Assembly (NCBI GenBank): GCA_964445105.1
Contig: CAYUJS010000040.1
Location: 1-17,679 of the forward strand
DNA length: 17,679 nucleotides
Origin: CAWBNS01 sp964445105
Lineage (GTDB): Bacteria; Chlamydiota; Chlamydiia; Chlamydiales; JAJFMA01
Direction of reading: 5' to 3'
In this document: positions 10,601 through 17,464 of the stretch, one piece after another
Layout: every line of letters starts with the position of its first letter
Numbering within the stretch: position 1 is the stretch's first letter
Made by a program: the position numbers and the translations under genes
Notes under the pieces: generated by a model
The model's database searches: none
What the model saw: only the letters and a program-made list of their open reading frames with translations
What the model was told of the DNA's origin: nothing

Positions 10601-11275
10601 ATCTTCTCCTTCAAATCTACGTGCAAACGGGATAAACCCGAGGGCCTGTTGTAGATAAAGCCCGACATAACTACTAAAAACGACTTCTTGAGAACAGTAG
10701 ACCATTATTTTCGTGTCCGCGTCTAGGACAGCCTGGTGGGCTTCGGAAAATGCTTGCAAGAGGGGAGATTTTTTTTCTAGCAGTAGAGTGACTAGCTCAG
10801 CTGCTCCCTTACCTTTAGTAGTATCTTCTCCCAGCTCCTTCCGAGCTGCCACAATAAGCGGCTGCAACGCATTTTCTACCTGGTCTAAAGAGCTGCTTAA
10901 GGCAAGGAATTCTTCAGTAAGAAGCTTTCTATACGCCTCTTGCTCGTTTGGGTCTTCATGCCCGTGAGTGAAGCCCAGATAGAGGAACTGGCGGATTTCA
11001 AAAGCAAAGGCTCGTCTTACCTCTTGATCTTGCGCATGCGCACGCAACCTCTTGATCAATTCATTGCGCGTCAAATCCACTTTATTGACCGCATGAAAAA
11101 AACAGTCGCGATCTCCCTTAGTTTCGACTAAGTGATAGAAAGTGACGTTCCCTTGAGATAAGCGTTGGAAGGTCCGCCGCCCCTGAAGAGAGCCTGCTAA
11201 AGCCTGCCCTTCTGAGGAATTTGTATGTCCGTGTCCATTAAATCGCCAGTTTGTGCCGTGGTAGGTTTGTTGCAT
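4697..11275 (-). CDS. Giant OTU-like cysteine protease / nucleotidyltransferase / TPR protein (2192 aa), downstream paralogue
   Basis: The ATG at 11275 is chosen because AAGGA lies seven bases upstream and the N-terminus then aligns with its paralogue (both start Met-Gln). A TTG ten codons upstream, at 11305, has no ribosome binding site. OTU-like domain, residues about 45-275: Cys58 in GDRDCFFHAV and His269 in NHFSGL. A TPR/Sel1-like helical region follows, including a KAAGLFNYAYRLA stretch. Nucleotidyltransferase signature of the GlnD/DUF294 type: Gly863-Ser864, Asp875 and Glu877 in a GSLARHEATPWSDLEF block. It is followed by INLGETILPAL, a Gly-rich PRGFAFDGGG segment and a helical RAKNDLYRLP motif. 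From about 1210 to the end are kinesin-light-chain-type TPRs, some with the HPRIAPHL form. No signal peptide or membrane segment is apparent. It follows its paralogue by 89 bp and probably shares its transcript. Inferred role: exported host-modifying protein combining deubiquitinase-like and nucleotidyl-transfer activity. Substrates are unknown. Confidence 0.87.
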   Translation of the reverse strand: MQQTYHGTNWRFNGHGHTNSSEGQALAGSLQGRRTFQRLSQGNVTFYHLVETKGDRDCFFHAVNKVDLTRNELIKRLRAHAQDQEVRRAFAFEIRQFLYLGFTHGHEDPNEQEAYRKLLTEEFLALSSSLDQVENALQPLIVAARKELGEDTTKGKGAAELVTLLLEKKSPLLQAFSEAHQAVLDADTKIMVYCSQEVVFSSYVGLYLQQALGFIPFARRFEGEDFKTPIDVINELFQTNIQVFLADGKRVTAKRPGPPILVFHNGVNHFSGLEALDAEVSSDVARPSGLPLTERDEINGSIQSEYLPAVDPWADILDSNPEMTADAILQGLCAGADEEQFKSADAMEQSSAASCEYGYFLLSQGRDQEALYLLVKAAQSRENWASITYRPALLDVPIGSKSLQSDNSTITINASYLATFLLARLFLRRGEFLKAWELSLTLEQRSRQQPFAIHTFLVGALKKELSQAVSAAILQRSQAIYDSLKPIAAAQPEVASAFKSKLETLASNDEEVFYLLRDWFSSDQPFPIHVLFFVRQQTSQLYSLESKIAVCRLDESVRQLVLNKLEELRLCYEPLLEQTSKEAAGPKKAEADFVSNLLYLATYSAGEQALFTGKSNIAKNFFAYLMTQVHKCPDQLVEKSAVHLGQIYLAKQAKDDCIKAAGLFNYAYRLAKPAKKIEPITDEMKHSFALTAGRAQQMLLTYQAVFRDATSYGLLPPEVQSLKKAAKLLMTFALSDSAELSQRVSQSLPPIDGPLEFFTHRQTQCLEKITLVHAQMIQLCSRRLSPFSARELSLSDRDNKKLLKEIRTSITARIPKDGSAPEETQALFHEIAERMKGFIAQLFQQCVAACGQPPCEFAMVTLGSLARHEATPWSDLEFAFLLEEGKDSPEAISYFTDITHLMHLKVINLGETILPALIIAELKTEGFYDDVMPRGFAFDGGGVAGKGHKTPLGQNEQKIDGRIVAHEFRLIQTPTQMAQFQGTSQKYGDAYWFELEPHLPLELLNVDFVYGNDGLVKDYRKALQVVLDQPYKVGSIRDHLVFELLVEEDLIHFNPWSEIELSHAGRLLRAKNDLYRLPHLTLDRFALLASVSCPSSWEKIEILQKIKGILNPQGAKNLKWLLSETMRFRLAAYAQANRQREELNPLLSPFINDDATQTSRHFDLNPTFLTELTKIYQVLLPLYDTLEQFIKSRDIGALCRQSFWAENKESMGQIAMRLQQYEKAKGYFQALPETVKFLTFLGRIAEAEGDFGGAERYYLKLKSLAEQQLNQSSFDAEISKISDIALLASLYRDVGRFEEARRLLDDYGEAARPFSPLALSDLDKARWLRTKHVVDTELGLLAIELGDSAKAEKIFEGLLALSKGTEKVNVLANLALALSSRDLERSRQFCQEAIELNHKVYPLAHFSHAVLFNNLGRMLYEAGDPQQARNYYLRGLKIMSQLSGANPVQVALLAGLSEVYTHLSFYEQAEDRLHMALNIARRNIPHHTLLQCELYYGLAHNYFKWGRRDESEEYFVLLVTALRNLKQGSANRRLSRALRGSARVLAELGKLDAEEECSRQALELLEPLSTANPKDAIEALQTRGRYLLRVGKNDDGLALYERSLLMLRKQPGASEKNLFFIVALQNIGYAFVRAGRLQEALAILEPLPAFCTQAPNELMAAWNGLGLAYGLRGEASGQVEDHRRALICHTKAMNICQSLVGPRHPRIAPHLSNVASCLASLGKLGEAEANVMRAHALLNSTVPPVLTELRGVVIQFIKILQLKKDLSQEAIYLLQLLALSKRLGASPDECVSILARLVEIHSQQHRWDNVLEHIGSIISHYRENRELSKYFYFMDLMITAHSSLHQHGPAKECCEKLMADYEAFSLPKDAIYVSVSLMLVNICLALGEEDAAVFHCEQGLKAYDGLSRLVPSLKARLLIGLCCVYTGPTRKRDLVQARALLPRLNQALAELGDEHDLSILCNAAFVYLGLGQSKEAEGLLLQVIKRTPPQSDDVAKVNLAKAYAHLAELYGVSEEPAAKERALDYYSQALKLLPQLDALGDLRLKVLNNLGTLQKDLGQLGAAIKIFTTALEYAKRVCSKAQMTPVACLGNLLGCYIEEKDLQTAKKLLQEAWQMYDQLQVDQRPLARALLMNCQGKICQQEGDLDQAIGLFMQALADMEALYGPGHPHVVKLSQNLGLAYQQRDEQKRVRE

Positions 11276-11282
11276 CTTGATG

Positions 11283-11287
11283 TCCTT
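11283..11287 (-). promoter_or_regulatory. Ribosome binding site deciding the start of the downstream OTU gene
   Basis: On the minus strand AAGGA (part of AAAAGGA) sits seven bases before the ATG at 11275. The alternative TTG at 11305 lies upstream of this site and lacks its own. This decides for the shorter, 2192-residue protein. Confidence 0.75.
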
Positions 11288-11317
11288 TTGAAGGGTTGAT
11301 AGCAACGTAGGAATTCA

Positions 11318-11336
11318 CAGAGGCTAATAGCCCCTG
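11318..11336 (-). other. Hairpin in the 89-bp gap between the two OTU paralogues
   Basis: On the minus strand CAGGGGCT and AGCCTCTG form an 8-bp stem with one G-U pair and a three-base loop. It lies between the TGA of the upstream paralogue (11365-11367) and the ribosome binding site of the downstream one. No U-tract follows, so it is unlikely to be a full intrinsic terminator. It may mark an mRNA processing or stability element. No convincing promoter is visible in the gap, which favours cotranscription. Confidence 0.35.
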
Positions 11337-11364
11337 CACTTGCCGAATCTCTGTATCGCCGGAG

Positions 11365-14300
11365 TCACAACTGCTGCAAAATTTCACAGGCCTCTAAAAG
11401 TTTTTCATTTGCAGCGCCTTCCTCACCGCGCTGTTGATAAACTGCGGCCAGATTGTCCAAAATCTGCACTCTGTAAAAATGAACGCGACCAAAGATCGCC
11501 TCCATTTCGACCAGAGCTTCTACAAAAAAGCGGACGGCTTGATCTAGGTCCCCCTCCTGCTGAGCAATCTTCGCTTCGCAGTTTATTAATAGTGCCTTGA
11601 TAAAAGGCTTTTCGCTCCCTTGCAATTCATTCCACATGCGCCATGCTTCTGCTAAAAGCGGCTTTGCAGCGTTCCTGTCTTCTTTTTCGAGGTAACAGCT
11701 CATTAGGTTATTCATGTAAAGCAAAGTTTGCTCTGAAGAACATACCTGGCTTGCGGACTGTAAAATTGTAGTAAAATTTTTGATTGCTTCATCAACTAGC
11801 TCGAGCTCCTGTTGCAGTAATCCTAGACCACTCAAAACTTTTAAACGCAGCTCTTTTGTTGCTTCCAGCTGCGGCATTAGCCCGAGCAGATCAGCATAGC
11901 ACTGTAGGGCCTGTTCCTTCTCTTCACCATTGGAAAGGTCATTGCATACGTCCAAGCTCTGCTGGCAATAGGACACAGCCTCCACTTCGCTGTCAGTGGC
12001 TATACACAGATCGACCAGCTTTAGCAGGATTGAGAGATAGGGGACGTCTTTGGAAAGAGAAAATAGATCGTAAGCAGCTATAAACTCTTCACAACATCTC
12101 TTCCCCTCCGATTGCTGGCCCAGATTTGCATGGGCGTCGGCAGCCAGGCTCAAGAGCTCGAGATACCGCTCGGGCTTCTCAGTTTCGCGGTAATGGTCAA
12201 GCGCTGGGCGGCTGTATTCCAGTACTTTGCCCCATTCGCTCTGCTCGCTATAAACAGTGGCTAAGAGCTCATAAGTTTGCATTTCTTGGTCGCTCGCGTC
12301 GCCGAACAGCTCTTTTGCCAGTTCTAAAAGCCGCAACAGATAAATAGTTTCGCGAGGCAAATCTTCTTTGAGCCGTAAGATCTGTGCAAATTGGGAGGTT
12401 ATGCAGTAACGATCGGGCAAGGTGGCGCCCTTGCCGCAGCTAATCAGTTCATACGCTTTGCTAATACAGTCCTCCGCTTCTCCAAGCCTCCCTAAATCGA
12501 CCAAGCAGCCTGCCTTATTTCTTAAGTAGGGTATGATACGGGGATGGCAAGGTCCTAGAAAGGTTTGGCAAATGTTAAGCACTTTTTGGTGACAGTCTAG
12601 GGCCTTCCGGTGGTCATCCGGTTGCTCGGCAGCGTCTCCCCTGGCACCATACGCTAGACCAAGAGAGCTCCAGATCTCCATTGAGTCATCCGGTGATTGA
12701 GTAGAGCCCCGGGAAAGAGGCTCTAATATTTGGATAGCCTCTGTTGCCCTGCCTATTTGCACAAAGGCGCGGCTGATACCGCTCAGCACACGAATCGAAA
12801 AAGAGTTTGTTCTGGCGTTCCCGAGACGGCTGGAGAAAATTTCATATGACTGCTCATACAGAAGGATTGCTTCGTCAATCTTGCCAAGATCTAATAGACA
12901 ATTAGCTCTTACCTGCAAGGCCTGAATGGCCAGTTTTGGGCGAGCTGAATCGAGCGGGCCCAATAGCTGCAGCGCTTGTTGCGAGCATTTGTTCGCAGAG
13001 TCAAATTTACCGAGATCTGCCAAAACTTGCGTGCTAGCACACAAAGCCTCGACCAGCTGCTCATCAACGATCCCATGTTCGCGCTCTGGCAATGCGCCCA
13101 CGAGCAGAGCAAAGCACTCTCCAGCTTCATCACTTTTCCCCCACCTGAAGTAGTTATCACCAAGAGTACCGTACAACCGGCAGAAAAGCCCAACGTCATC
13201 AGGTACCGTTTTGAGAGCGATGTTAAGAGCCTCGTTCAGCTTATCTTCAGCCTGCTCAAAACGAGCAGAAAATGTATCAACCGTGCTTAGCCCTACAAGC
13301 AGCGAGACTCGCAACGGGTGGGCACAACCCAGATGGTCCACGATTTTTAGCCCTTGCAAATAGCGCTCGCGCGCTTCTTGGAAAGCGCCCGTTTTTTCGA
13401 GGTTGTGAGCCAAATTGTGCAACAAGATGGCCTGTGAAAGGTGCCCACTGGGATAGATATTCCGATATAAACTGAGGGCTTTCTCATATAGTCGCCTCGA
13501 TTTATCACTGTCGTGGTAAGAAAAAGCAGCACCCAGGTTCACAAGCACTCCTGCTTTTTCCGGATCTTTCAGTAAGGGCAACAAATTTTCAAAAATATTT
13601 TCAGCCTTATCAAAAAGCCCCGACTCTATAGCTAACAGGCCTAATACACTAGAAATTTTGTGCTTGACCTCTTGCCACTGTGCCCTGTTCAAAGCAGACA
13701 ACTCGTCTAAGCAAAAAGGCTCAGGGGCTCTGCAGTACTCGTCGAGTACTTTCTTAGCTTCGACAAGATTTCCGATTTCTCGATAAAGGGCCGCTAACGC
13801 TCCCACAGCGCTTATTTTATTGATCTCAATATCGAAGCTGGGCTGGTTCGGCTGCTGCTGCAGCCAATCTTTTAGCGCTAAGTAGCATCTTTTAGCTTCT
13901 TCGAAGCAAGCCTCTGCTTGAGCAATTTGACCTAGCAAGAGCCAAGTCGTGGCACTATTGGGGGCCCGCTCAAGATAATGCTTAGCTCTCTCATATTGCT
14001 GCAAGCGCATAGCAATTTGGCCCAAACTTTCCTCGCTCTCATCCAGAAAGTTTTGTCCGGGCAGAGCGCCAAGGCTTCTCCTCCGTACGACCTGCTCCAG
14101 GGCATTATAAAGAGGAAGTAGTGTCTGGTAAATGATCGTCAGTACGTTTAAGGAGGCCGGTTTCAGGTCAAAATAGTGCGACGTTTGCGTGGCATCGTCG
14201 TTAACAAATGGGTTTAAGAGAGGATTCAGTTCTTCTCTTTGGCACCCGGCTTCGGCGTAAGCGATGAGCCGAAATCTCATAGTTTCGCCAAGAAGCCACT

Positions 14301-17300
14301 CCAATCTCTTGGCCCCCTCCGAGCCTAGGGTATGATTTTTTTGGAGGGCTTCGATTTTTTCCCAACTGCTCGATTGAGAGATAGAGGAGAGGATGGCAAA
14401 CCGGTCTAGAGCGAGATGAGGGAGACGATAAAGATCATTTTTTGCGCGCAGTAAACGCCCTGCGTTCAGGGGCTGAACGTGGCTCCAGGGATTAAAGTGG
14501 ACCAGATCTTCTTCTACTAGTAAGTTGAAAGCTAAGTGCTCCCTAAGAGGCCTTTCCCCGTAGAGCGTACTTAAGATCGTTTGAAGGGCGTCCTGGTAGC
14601 TCCGCACCAGTTCTGAGTTTCCATGGGCGAAATCGACGTTAATCAGCTCTAAAGGCAAATGAGGCTCAAGTTCGAACCAATAAGCACCTTCATATTTTTG
14701 GCTTTTTCCTTGAAATTGGGCCATTTGCGCCGGCGTCTGAATGAGCCTAAACTCGTGCGCTACGCAACGTTCGCCCACCACCCGCTCTTTCTGGCCAAGA
14801 GGCGTTTTATGCCCCTTACCAGCGACTCCGCCGCCGTCAAAAGCAAAACCCCTCGGCGTCACATCATCATAAAACTCCCCTAGTTTCAACTCACAGATGT
14901 TCAACGCAGGCAAAATGGTCTCGCCTAAATTAATCACCCTAAGATGCATCAGATAAGTAAGGTCCGTAAAATGCTGAATCACCATCGGGTCGTCTTTGCC
15001 CTCCTCAATTAAGAAAGCAAATTCAAGATCCGACCAAGGAGTGGCTTCATGGCGAGCCAGAGATCCCAGCGTGATCATGGCAAACTCACATTGAGGCTGG
15101 CCGCAAATACCCGCACACTGCTGGAAGATCCGAACGGCGAAGCCCTTCATCCGCTCAGCAATCTCATCAAAAAGGGCTTTTGTCTCTTCTGCTTTGGCCC
15201 CACTTCGTGGAATTTGGGTCTCTATCGATTTGCGGATTTTATCCAAGCACGCTCGATTAGCGACGTCGCAAGAGGTTAGCTCATGAGCTGGGATTGAAAG
15301 TAATCCTTGAGAGCAGAGCTTGATCATCTGTGCGTGGGCCAAGGCGATCTTCTCTAAACATTGATCGGTAGCAAACGCATATTGCGACTGCGCTTCAGCA
15401 CTGCTCGGCTCATTTTTTTTCGCGGGCGTAGAAGAAAGGCGATACGCATAGTTAAACAGGCCAGCAGCCTTTACACAGTCGTCTTTTGTGTTTTTTTCTA
15501 GATAAAGCTGGCCAAGGTGAAGAGCACTTTTTCCTACTATCCTCGGGTCACATCTATGAACCTGGGTCATCAGATAGGCGAAAAAACCTTTTGCTGTCTC
15601 GAGTTCACTAGAAAGTAGAGCCTGCTCTCCCGCGGAATAGGCGGCCACCTGTAACAACTTGGTCACAAAATCTACGCTTTCTGCTTCCATCCCAAAGGCC
15701 TCCAAGAGAAGTTCTTTGAGAAGGCGGAGCGACGTCAGGGCGCTCAAAAGTTCTTTTTGTACGCCCTCATCCAAGGCGGATCCCAGCAAGCGGAGACGGT
15801 TGCTCTGCTGACTAAGCAAAACGCGGGCCCGCTCCAACAACTCTTCGTCGGGGGCTAGCTCCTCGCCTAACAGGCGAAAAATTTCTTTATCACTCGCTGT
15901 AATTTCATCCAGTTCGTTCTTGAACGAGAAAGATAATTTGGGAACAGATTTGAGGAACCCACAAATCGCTCGTGATCTCTCCATAATCACGGTTGATGCG
16001 GCCTGAGCAAGTTCTTTTTTCAGAGCTTTAAGAAGAAAAGTTTGAACAACAAGAGGCCGCTGCCCTGTGCTTTCCTCTGCCGTTAGAGCCCAATCCCAGC
16101 TTTTTTGAAACTCTCCTCTTTGGAGAAAGAAGCGAGAGAGGAGAAAAGAGGCCAAACAAGAGGCATTGATGGCGATCGTGCTGCTTTCTGAGTCAAAAGA
16201 TCCGGGCTCTTTTAGTGCGTTTAGCTTCGTTGGCTCATACGTGATGGAGGCCCCATCTTCTTTTTGCTGTACAGCTTTTTTCAGCAAGAGTGAGGCCTCT
16301 TGGTCACGGCTTTGAACCAAGAGAAAGTAACCGTACTTACAAAGGCTTGCGCTAGTGGGACTCGAAATACTCTCTAGCCTGAGTTGCTCTTCTTGAATCG
16401 CCCCACAAAGCCCTTCTAAAACATCCCCCGAGGTTATCGTTGCATCGCTATTCAGGATTTCTTCCCAGGAATCTGCTCTTAAAATGTGATCTAGAGATCT
16501 TTCTCTACTTGCATCTGCCACTGATAGTAGCTCAAGCCCAGAAAAATGGTCGATCCCGTTGTGAAAAATCGGAATAGACGGCTCCGGTTGTTTTACTGTA
16601 ATGCGGGTACCGTCTGCTAAAAATACCTGGATGTTCGTTTGGAATAACTCGTTAACCACATCAATGAGCGTCCGTTCCCCCTCCCCTCCTAGCCTGCGAA
16701 CAAGTGGGATAAAGCCACGGGCTTCCATTAAATAAAACCTGACATAGCCGCTAAAAATAGCCTCTTGCGAACAGTATTCGATCATTTGTCTGTCCGCGCC
16801 TAAAACCGCTTGATGAGCTTCACAAAGCGCCTGCGCCGGAGAAGCGTTTCTTCCTCTCAGCAAAACGACCAACGCAGCTGGCCCCCTATCTTTGGTAGCC
16901 TCCTCTCCCAACTCATTCCGTGCGGTAACCACAAGCTCTTGTACCTTGCCCTCAAGCTGAACCGAACGACGACTCAAGGCCAGAAATTCTTCGGTAACGA
17001 GTTTGTCGTACGCTTCGTGTTCGGCGGGATCTTCATGCTTTCGTGTGGCTCCTAGATAAAGAAACTGGCAAATTTCAGAAGCGAAAGATCTGCGCACTTC
17101 TTCATCTCGCGCATGCGCGTACAGCCTTTCAACCAAGCTATCGCGGCTTAGCTCGGGCCTATTGACCGCGTGAAAAAAACAGTCGCGATCGTCCCTGGTT
17201 TCGATTAGGCGATAGGCGGTAGCGGCTCCTTGTGAGGAGCGCCTGAAGGTCCACCGCCCTTCTAGACAGCCTACAGCAGTTTGATCTGCCATGCCCCTTG

Positions 17301-17349
17301 CATCGTCTGATTCCCGAACTCGCTCGTTTGTAGCTTCAAAAGATTGCAT
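11365..17349 (-). CDS. Giant OTU-like cysteine protease / nucleotidyltransferase / TPR protein (1994 aa), upstream paralogue
   Basis: This protein has the same architecture as the gene just downstream. OTU-like domain, residues about 40-275: Cys57 in DDRDCFFHAV and His268 in DHFSGL. The nucleotidyltransferase block has Gly762-Ser763, Asp774 and Glu776, with Asp906 in LINVDF as a possible third acidic residue. INLGETILPAL and PRGFAFDGGG follow as in the paralogue. TPRs run from about residue 1100 to the end, finishing with a complete helix (EACEILQQL). Against its paralogue it lacks about 70 residues before the nucleotidyltransferase and about 120 in the late TPR array. The ATG at 17349 is retained by alignment with the paralogue (Met-Gln start), although its Shine-Dalgarno match is poor. 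The first 28 or so residues differ strongly and are charged here. A TTGACA-type promoter lies upstream. The predicted role matches the paralogue, and divergence suggests a different partner. A pure host-like scaffold with dead enzymes is also possible, but the catalytic residues are kept. Confidence 0.87.
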   Translation of the reverse strand: MQSFEATNERVRESDDARGMADQTAVGCLEGRWTFRRSSQGAATAYRLIETRDDRDCFFHAVNRPELSRDSLVERLYAHARDEEVRRSFASEICQFLYLGATRKHEDPAEHEAYDKLVTEEFLALSRRSVQLEGKVQELVVTARNELGEEATKDRGPAALVVLLRGRNASPAQALCEAHQAVLGADRQMIEYCSQEAIFSGYVRFYLMEARGFIPLVRRLGGEGERTLIDVVNELFQTNIQVFLADGTRITVKQPEPSIPIFHNGIDHFSGLELLSVADASRERSLDHILRADSWEEILNSDATITSGDVLEGLCGAIQEEQLRLESISSPTSASLCKYGYFLLVQSRDQEASLLLKKAVQQKEDGASITYEPTKLNALKEPGSFDSESSTIAINASCLASFLLSRFFLQRGEFQKSWDWALTAEESTGQRPLVVQTFLLKALKKELAQAASTVIMERSRAICGFLKSVPKLSFSFKNELDEITASDKEIFRLLGEELAPDEELLERARVLLSQQSNRLRLLGSALDEGVQKELLSALTSLRLLKELLLEAFGMEAESVDFVTKLLQVAAYSAGEQALLSSELETAKGFFAYLMTQVHRCDPRIVGKSALHLGQLYLEKNTKDDCVKAAGLFNYAYRLSSTPAKKNEPSSAEAQSQYAFATDQCLEKIALAHAQMIKLCSQGLLSIPAHELTSCDVANRACLDKIRKSIETQIPRSGAKAEETKALFDEIAERMKGFAVRIFQQCAGICGQPQCEFAMITLGSLARHEATPWSDLEFAFLIEEGKDDPMVIQHFTDLTYLMHLRVINLGETILPALNICELKLGEFYDDVTPRGFAFDGGGVAGKGHKTPLGQKERVVGERCVAHEFRLIQTPAQMAQFQGKSQKYEGAYWFELEPHLPLELINVDFAHGNSELVRSYQDALQTILSTLYGERPLREHLAFNLLVEEDLVHFNPWSHVQPLNAGRLLRAKNDLYRLPHLALDRFAILSSISQSSSWEKIEALQKNHTLGSEGAKRLEWLLGETMRFRLIAYAEAGCQREELNPLLNPFVNDDATQTSHYFDLKPASLNVLTIIYQTLLPLYNALEQVVRRRSLGALPGQNFLDESEESLGQIAMRLQQYERAKHYLERAPNSATTWLLLGQIAQAEACFEEAKRCYLALKDWLQQQPNQPSFDIEINKISAVGALAALYREIGNLVEAKKVLDEYCRAPEPFCLDELSALNRAQWQEVKHKISSVLGLLAIESGLFDKAENIFENLLPLLKDPEKAGVLVNLGAAFSYHDSDKSRRLYEKALSLYRNIYPSGHLSQAILLHNLAHNLEKTGAFQEARERYLQGLKIVDHLGCAHPLRVSLLVGLSTVDTFSARFEQAEDKLNEALNIALKTVPDDVGLFCRLYGTLGDNYFRWGKSDEAGECFALLVGALPEREHGIVDEQLVEALCASTQVLADLGKFDSANKCSQQALQLLGPLDSARPKLAIQALQVRANCLLDLGKIDEAILLYEQSYEIFSSRLGNARTNSFSIRVLSGISRAFVQIGRATEAIQILEPLSRGSTQSPDDSMEIWSSLGLAYGARGDAAEQPDDHRKALDCHQKVLNICQTFLGPCHPRIIPYLRNKAGCLVDLGRLGEAEDCISKAYELISCGKGATLPDRYCITSQFAQILRLKEDLPRETIYLLRLLELAKELFGDASDQEMQTYELLATVYSEQSEWGKVLEYSRPALDHYRETEKPERYLELLSLAADAHANLGQQSEGKRCCEEFIAAYDLFSLSKDVPYLSILLKLVDLCIATDSEVEAVSYCQQSLDVCNDLSNGEEKEQALQCYADLLGLMPQLEATKELRLKVLSGLGLLQQELELVDEAIKNFTTILQSASQVCSSEQTLLYMNNLMSCYLEKEDRNAAKPLLAEAWRMWNELQGSEKPFIKALLINCEAKIAQQEGDLDQAVRFFVEALVEMEAIFGRVHFYRVQILDNLAAVYQQRGEEGAANEKLLEACEILQQL

Positions 17350-17434
17350 TTTGCTGTACCAGGTAGAAACTGATAAAGACGAATGATTTCAAAAATATAA
17401 TTTTAAGTCAATCAATCATATTCTTTACAACAGG

Positions 17435-17464
17435 CACATACAAAATAATTCCTCTGATTGTCAA
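17435..17464 (-). promoter_or_regulatory. Candidate promoter for the OTU paralogue operon, with its -35 in the IS-like end
   Basis: On the minus strand a perfect -35 TTGACA (plus-strand 17459-17464) is separated by 18 bases from TATGTG (17435-17440), a three-of-six match to TATAAT. The region between it and the ATG at 17349 is AT-rich, with no gene. TTGACT at about 17405-17410 could give an alternative nearer promoter but has no clear -10. The -35 coincides with the first bases of the presumed IS end, so the insertion may supply or alter this promoter. Confidence 0.4.

Noticed and set aside
11276..11305. TTG start giving a 2202-residue OTU protein
   Set aside because: There is no Shine-Dalgarno motif before the TTG at 11305. 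A strong AAGGA sits seven bases before the ATG at 11275, and the paralogue alignment also begins there.
12909..13532. Short open frames on both strands inside the upstream paralogue
   Set aside because: They overlap a continuous TPR-coding frame conserved in the paralogue, so they are shadows of its codon pattern.
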